Source: Eutrophocola sp964503965
GTDB taxonomy: Bacteria; Pseudomonadota; Gammaproteobacteria; Pseudomonadales; Pseudohongiellaceae
Direction of reading: 5' to 3'
DNA length: 64,000 bases
NCBI GenBank assembly: GCA_964503965.1
Contig: CAZDCK010000010.1
Location: 1-64,000, forward strand
Part shown: positions 60,007 through 64,000 of the stretch, piece after piece
How positions within the stretch are numbered: position 1 is the stretch's first letter
Layout of the letters: each line of letters opens with the position of its first letter
The notes under the pieces: model-generated
What the model saw: only the letters and a program-made list of their open reading frames with translations
Databases searched by the model: none
What the model was told of the DNA's origin: nothing
Position numbers and translations under genes: made by a program

Positions 60007-61353
60007 GTGCTGACAACACAAACGGAAAACAGAATGAAAGTAATCGTCGGTCTTGGTAAGACCGGACTTTCGTGCGCGCGTTTCCTGGCCAGCCGTGGTG
60101 AACATTTCAAGGTAGTGGATAGCCGACAGAATCCGCCTGGACTGCAACAGCTGAAAGCAGAGCATCCTGGTGTTGAACTCGAACTTGGAGATTTCAACCA
60201 GGAAACATTCATGAATGCTGACAAGTTGATTGTCAGTCCAGGCGTGGACCAACAAACACCGGCCATCAAGAAGGCGGCGGAAAGCGGCGTGCAGATAACC
60301 GGTGATGTAAACATTTTTGCCCGGGAAATTTCGGCGCCGATAGTTGCTGTTACCGGATCGAACGCTAAAAGTACCGTCACCACCCTGGTTGGTGAAATGG
60401 CCATTGCCGACGGTATCAATGTCGCTGTTGCCGGGAATATTGGCTTGCCGGTACTGGATTGTCTGCTTCAGGGTAGGGCAAGCCTATATGTGCTTGAGTT
60501 GTCGAGTTTTCAGCTTGAGACCACCAGCGATCTTGGGGCTGAAGTGGCAACAGTGCTCAATATCAGTCCTGATCATATGGATCGATACGCCACACTTGAA
60601 GAATATGCCCGGGCCAAGTACCGGATTTACGAGGGATGCAGACAGGCAGTAATCAATGATGATGACAGGTTGAGTGCACCTGAGTTGCCAACAGGGATAA
60701 GGCAGTGGCATTTCGGTCTTGGTAAAGGCAATGGGGACGGTTTCTTTGTTAAACAGGTTAATGGGGAAGAATGTCTTTGCCATGATGGTGAAGTATTGAT
60801 GCCCGCCAGTGAACTGCGCATGCCCGGTCGACATAATATTGCCAATGCGCTTGCTGCGCTGGCACTGGGTAATGCGGTTGGCTTGTCTGTAGACGCCATG
60901 GTTGAAACGTTGAAGTGTTTTCCGGGTCTTGAGCATCGTTGTCAGTGGGTTGCCGAAAGTGCTGGCGTGAACTGGTACAACGACTCCAAAGGAACCAATG
61001 TTGGTGCCTGCATAGCTGCAGTGGAAGGGTTTGGCAATGAGTCGCGCCTGATATTGATTGCAGGTGGACAGGGTAAGGAAGCCGATTTCAACCCCCTTGA
61101 GGCTCCCTTATCAAGGCACTGCAAACTGGTCATCCTGTTTGGTGAAGATGCCGCCCTTCTGGAGAAAGCCGTTGGTCAATCCGTGGCAACTGTCTTTGCA
61201 GGGTCTCTTGAAGAAGCGGTTCGGCTTGCCTGCAAGAATGCTGTTGCCGGGGATACTGTTCTGTTCTCTCCGGCATGTGCCAGCTTTGACATGTTCAGAA
61301 ACTATGAAGAACGTGGCGATGTATTCATGCGCTGCGTCAGGGAGTTGCACTGA
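60007..61353 (+). CDS. murD: UDP-N-acetylmuramoylalanine-D-glutamate ligase MurD
   Basis: The enzyme has KVIVGLGKTGLSCARFL, the ATP loop VTGSNAKSTVTTLVGEMA, ELSSFQLETT and the C-terminal LFSPACASFDMFRNYEERG. It adds D-Glu to UDP-MurNAc-L-Ala. The GTG at 60007 gives 448 residues, the Pseudomonas length; an ATG at 60034 (439 residues) is the alternative. The sequence is closer to Pseudomonas MurD (NAKST) than to E. coli (NGKST). Confidence 0.95.
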   Translation: MLTTQTENRMKVIVGLGKTGLSCARFLASRGEHFKVVDSRQNPPGLQQLKAEHPGVELELGDFNQETFMNADKLIVSPGVDQQTPAIKKAAESGVQITGDVNIFAREISAPIVAVTGSNAKSTVTTLVGEMAIADGINVAVAGNIGLPVLDCLLQGRASLYVLELSSFQLETTSDLGAEVATVLNISPDHMDRYATLEEYARAKYRIYEGCRQAVINDDDRLSAPELPTGIRQWHFGLGKGNGDGFFVKQVNGEECLCHDGEVLMPASELRMPGRHNIANALAALALGNAVGLSVDAMVETLKCFPGLEHRCQWVAESAGVNWYNDSKGTNVGACIAAVEGFGNESRLILIAGGQGKEADFNPLEAPLSRHCKLVILFGEDAALLEKAVGQSVATVFAGSLEEAVRLACKNAVAGDTVLFSPACASFDMFRNYEERGDVFMRCVRELH

Positions 61354-61355
61354 TC

Positions 61356-62537
61356 ATGCAGGCTATTGTGCAACAACAACGGTCCGGACTGACCTATTAT
61401 GGTGATAACTGGCTTATTACCTTGACCATGCTGCTGGTGTTCTATGGCCTGGTCATGATGACTTCTGCGTCTATAGAAATAGGGGAAAGCCTGTATGGCG
61501 ATCCCTTCTACCATCTAAAGAAACAACTGGTTTTCATTTTCATGGGAATTATCGGGATGTTGATTATCGTCAATATTCCAGTAAGTGCTTGGGAAAAAGG
61601 CAGCAATGCATTGTTTGTGGTCGCATTAACAATGTTGGCGCTGGTTCTGATACCAGGTATTGGCCATACCGCAGGAGGAGGAACCCGCTGGATCAATCTA
61701 GGCTTTATGACACTGCAGGTCTCAGAGCCGGCCAAGATCATGATCATATTTTTCATGGCCGGCTTGCTGAGCAGACATCATGAATTTATCTGTAACAGCC
61801 TGAAGGGATTTGCCATGGCGTTGGGGTTCATGCTGCCAACAGTGATTATGTTGCTGCTTGAACCTGACTTTGGTGCAGTGGTTGTCATCATGTTTGCTGT
61901 CATGGCCATGCTGTTCCTGGCTGGCGCACGCTTCTGGCACTTTTTGCTGGCAGCAATTCTGGTCGCGGGTGCAGGTGCGGCCATGATTTTCACATCCGGT
62001 TATCGCATGCGTCGGGTCATGTCCTATTTGCAGGCCCTCAAGGATCCTTTTCATGAAGATATAGTCTTTGATTCCGGTTACCAGCTAGCTCAGGCCCTTA
62101 TCGGTTTCGGGCGTGGTGAGTGGCTTGGTATGGGCTTGGGCAACAGCATACAGAAAATGTACTTCCTGCCTGACGGTCATACCGATTTTATTATTGCCAT
62201 CATTGCTGAGGAACTGGGTGCCATTGGTGTACTGGTCCTTCTGCTGATGTTTGCAGCCTTTATAACCAGGGCTCTGGTGATAGCCAGAAGAAATGAACGT
62301 AATGGCCACTTTTTCGCTGCATATGCGGCCTATGGTATGGCCTTTATCTTCATTGGACAGGTTGTCATCAATGTATCAGTGAATACCGGTTTGCTGCCTA
62401 ACAAGGGGCTGACACTGCCATTTATCAGTTCTGGTGGGTCGAGTTTGCTGACATGTATGGCCATGGTGGCCCTGTTGATCAGGTTCGATATTGAGAATTA
62501 TTACAACGACAGCCGCAAGGCATCAGTGAAGGCTTAG
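61356..62537 (+). CDS. ftsW: Lipid II glycosyltransferase FtsW
   Basis: The 393-residue SEDS protein has ten membrane helices with MMTSASIE, GGGTRWINLG, LLEPDFGAVVVI, GYQLAQALIGFGRGEWLGMGLGNSIQK and the C-terminal LPFISSGGSSLL. It polymerises septal glycan together with FtsI. It begins 2 bp after murD. Confidence 0.97.
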   Translation: MQAIVQQQRSGLTYYGDNWLITLTMLLVFYGLVMMTSASIEIGESLYGDPFYHLKKQLVFIFMGIIGMLIIVNIPVSAWEKGSNALFVVALTMLALVLIPGIGHTAGGGTRWINLGFMTLQVSEPAKIMIIFFMAGLLSRHHEFICNSLKGFAMALGFMLPTVIMLLLEPDFGAVVVIMFAVMAMLFLAGARFWHFLLAAILVAGAGAAMIFTSGYRMRRVMSYLQALKDPFHEDIVFDSGYQLAQALIGFGRGEWLGMGLGNSIQKMYFLPDGHTDFIIAIIAEELGAIGVLVLLLMFAAFITRALVIARRNERNGHFFAAYAAYGMAFIFIGQVVINVSVNTGLLPNKGLTLPFISSGGSSLLTCMAMVALLIRFDIENYYNDSRKASVKA

Positions 62538-62545
62538 CCGGGAAG

Positions 62546-63691
62546 ATGACGCAGCAAGCCAACAGAAAAATACTCATTATGGCCGGAGGCACTGGTGGAC
62601 ATGTGTTTCCTGCGCTGAGTATTGCCCAGTACCTGCAGAACCAGGGAGTACAGGTAGAGTGGTTGGGAACGCGTAATGGACTGGAGGCTTCGGTAATTCC
62701 AGATGCCGGCATACCGCTACATTTTATTTCCATTGCGGGACTCAGAGGCAGCGGCCTGTTGAGAAAGCTGCTTTCACCTTTTGTGATTTTCGTTGCAGTC
62801 CTGCAGTCAATTCGCAAGGTGTTAATGGTGAAGCCGGGTTGTGTGTTGGGTATGGGCGGATTTGTGACGGGGCCGGGTGGATTAGCTGCCTGGATGCTTC
62901 GTAAAAAGGTCCTGATCCATGAACAAAATGCTATAGCAGGGATGAGCAATCAATTGCTCTACCCCCTGGCTTCGACCGTCATGGAGGCATTTCCAGGAGC
63001 CTTTGAACGCAAACGAAATCTAAGCAGCGGGTTTTTGAAAAACCTGATTAAGCCAGGCAGGACAGTTGTTATCGGCAATCCAGTGCGAACTGAAATTTCA
63101 CAGGTGGCAGAAAAGCGCAACAAAAAATCCGAGGAAAGAAAGCGTTTACGCTTGCTGGTGATTGGGGGAAGTCTCGGCGCCGTAGCGATAAACAAGGTTA
63201 TGCCGGCCATGTTGAAACTGATTCCTGTTGGTGAATGGCCGGAGGTTCTGCACCAGTGTGGAACCCGAAATATTGAAGAGACCCGAAGACTTTACAGTTT
63301 ACTGGATATTGCCACAGGTCAGGATATACGGGTTGAACCATTTATAGATGATATGGCCCAGGCCTATGAATGGGCAGATGTCATTATTGCCAGAGCCGGT
63401 GCGATGACGGTTTCTGAAATTGCAGCGGCTGGTCTGGCATCTATTCTCGTTCCATATCCTTTTGCGGTGGATGACCATCAAACAGAAAATGCTGGATATC
63501 TGGAAAGAGCTGGAGCTGCAGAGGTAATACAGCAGCGTGATCTCGATGAGCATCGTCTTCTGGAAGCTGTGAGGAAATTTGCTGACAGTCGTGAGGTGCT
63601 AAAAGAAGCGTCAGAAAATGCGTTGTTGGCCGGGCATCCTGATGCCACCGAAAAGGCTGGCCAGATTTGTATGGAGGCCTGCCATGCCTGA
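62546..63691 (+). CDS. murG: Lipid II-forming GlcNAc transferase MurG
   Basis: The 381-residue GT-B enzyme has ILIMAGGTGGHVFPALSIAQYL, GMGGFVTGPGG, HEQNAIAGMSNQ and RAGAMTVSEIAAAGLASILVPYPFAVDDHQTENA. It adds GlcNAc to lipid I at the inner membrane. It overlaps murC by 8 bp. Confidence 0.97.
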   Translation: MTQQANRKILIMAGGTGGHVFPALSIAQYLQNQGVQVEWLGTRNGLEASVIPDAGIPLHFISIAGLRGSGLLRKLLSPFVIFVAVLQSIRKVLMVKPGCVLGMGGFVTGPGGLAAWMLRKKVLIHEQNAIAGMSNQLLYPLASTVMEAFPGAFERKRNLSSGFLKNLIKPGRTVVIGNPVRTEISQVAEKRNKKSEERKRLRLLVIGGSLGAVAINKVMPAMLKLIPVGEWPEVLHQCGTRNIEETRRLYSLLDIATGQDIRVEPFIDDMAQAYEWADVIIARAGAMTVSEIAAAGLASILVPYPFAVDDHQTENAGYLERAGAAEVIQQRDLDEHRLLEAVRKFADSREVLKEASENALLAGHPDATEKAGQICMEACHA

Positions 63692-64000
63692 TGCAAATCT
63701 GAATATTACCCGCGGTGGCGCAATTCCTGAAATGCGCCGCATCCATCGAATTCATTTCGTTGGAATCGGTGGAGCCGGTATGAGTGGCATTGCAGAAGTG
63801 CTGCTTAATCAGGGTTACAGTATTTCTGGTTCTGATATTGCCGTATCAGGTGTTACCAAACGTCTTGAATCCCTTGGCATGACAATTTTTATCGGCCATG
63901 AAGCGGCGAATGTTGAGCATGCAGATGTAGTAGTCGTATCCAGTGCAATAGATCATTCTAATGAAGAGGTCGCGGAAGCAGTCAGTCTTCGCATACCCAT
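63684..64000 (+). CDS. murC: UDP-N-acetylmuramate-L-alanine ligase MurC, 5' part
   Basis: From the ATG at 63684 the frame runs to the window edge (105 codons). It reads IPEMRRIHRIHFVGIGGAGM, then GYSISGSDIAVSGVTKRLESLG and HADVVVVSSAID, the N-terminal Rossmann domain of MurC. GGAG at 63673-63676 is its ribosome-binding site, inside the murG end. The ATP loop and the rest lie beyond the window. Confidence 0.96.
   Translation, partial: MPDANLNITRGGAIPEMRRIHRIHFVGIGGAGMSGIAEVLLNQGYSISGSDIAVSGVTKRLESLGMTIFIGHEAANVEHADVVVVSSAIDHSNEEVAEAVSLRIP

Noticed and set aside
1..64000. Mobile elements, tRNA genes, prophage or restriction/defence systems
   Set aside because: No transposase, integrase, inverted terminal repeats, tRNA-like clover leaf or defence genes were seen on either strand.

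Overview
The window is 64 kb of a Gram-negative gammaproteobacterial chromosome, roughly half G+C by eye. It carries LPS-transport and KDO genes, sigma-54 with the nitrogen PTS, a MurE with the meso-diaminopimelate signature, an A-type RNase P RNA and the start of a dcw cluster. From just after mrp to the right edge the backbone follows the order known from Pseudomonas aeruginosa: ptsO-rapZ-ptsN-rpoN-lptBAC-kdsC-kdsD-yrbG / mlaC-ibaG-murA-hisGD / algW / cysNC-cysD / zapG / zapE / rplM-rpsI-petABC-sspAB / dolP-diaA-yraN-lpoA / rsmI / rnpB / mraZ-dcw. It is not Pseudomonas: hpf, mlaFED, mlaB and hisC are missing from their usual slots, cytochromes b and c1 are fused, and a K+-dependent-type membrane pyrophosphatase is present. 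An aquatic, probably marine, gammaproteobacterium is my inference; no 16S gene is in view.

Region by region. 1-5.5 kb: the end of a histone-H1-like Lys/Ala repeat protein, sfsA, a Rieske ferredoxin, a Cys/Met-family PLP enzyme, a DksA-like protein, an unrecognised 434-aa protein, a coiled-coil lipoprotein and a small basic protein. 5.7-8.8 kb: hppA and mrp. 8.8-18.7 kb, minus strand: darP, mgtE, the nitrogen-PTS/sigma-54 block, Lpt transport, KDO synthesis and a Ca2+/cation antiporter. 19.0-23.4 kb: a lone mlaC, ibaG, murA, hisG, hisD. 23.4-26.3 kb: a DegS/AlgW-type protease, a NIF3-like protein, a SUI1/YciH protein and a DUF1244 protein.

26.4-36.1 kb is the accessory part. It holds a ribbon-helix-helix-like small protein behind a hairpin-rich leader, a YciI protein, a DUF123 nuclease-like protein, two aldehyde dehydrogenases, a close LigW (5-carboxyvanillate decarboxylase) homologue, a large acyl-CoA dehydrogenase and a TonB-dependent receptor. 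I read the last five as a candidate uptake and catabolic cassette for lignin-type or other aromatic acids; it sits in an otherwise conserved backbone.

36.2-46.2 kb: sulfate activation (cysD, cysNC), zapG, zapE, ribosomal L13/S9, the bc1 complex (petA and a petB-petC fusion) and sspAB. 46.5-51.9 kb: dolP, diaA, yraN, lpoA, a thioredoxin-like protein, rsmI and rnpB. 52.2-64 kb: the dcw cluster from a recognisable promoter and MraZ operator through mraZ, rsmH, ftsL, ftsI, murE, murF, mraY, murD, ftsW, murG and the first part of murC. Together these genes cover envelope assembly (KDO, Lpt, Mur, Lpo, Fts), respiration and pyrophosphate energetics, sulfur assimilation and one catabolic island. I saw no insertion sequence, prophage, tRNA or CRISPR array.
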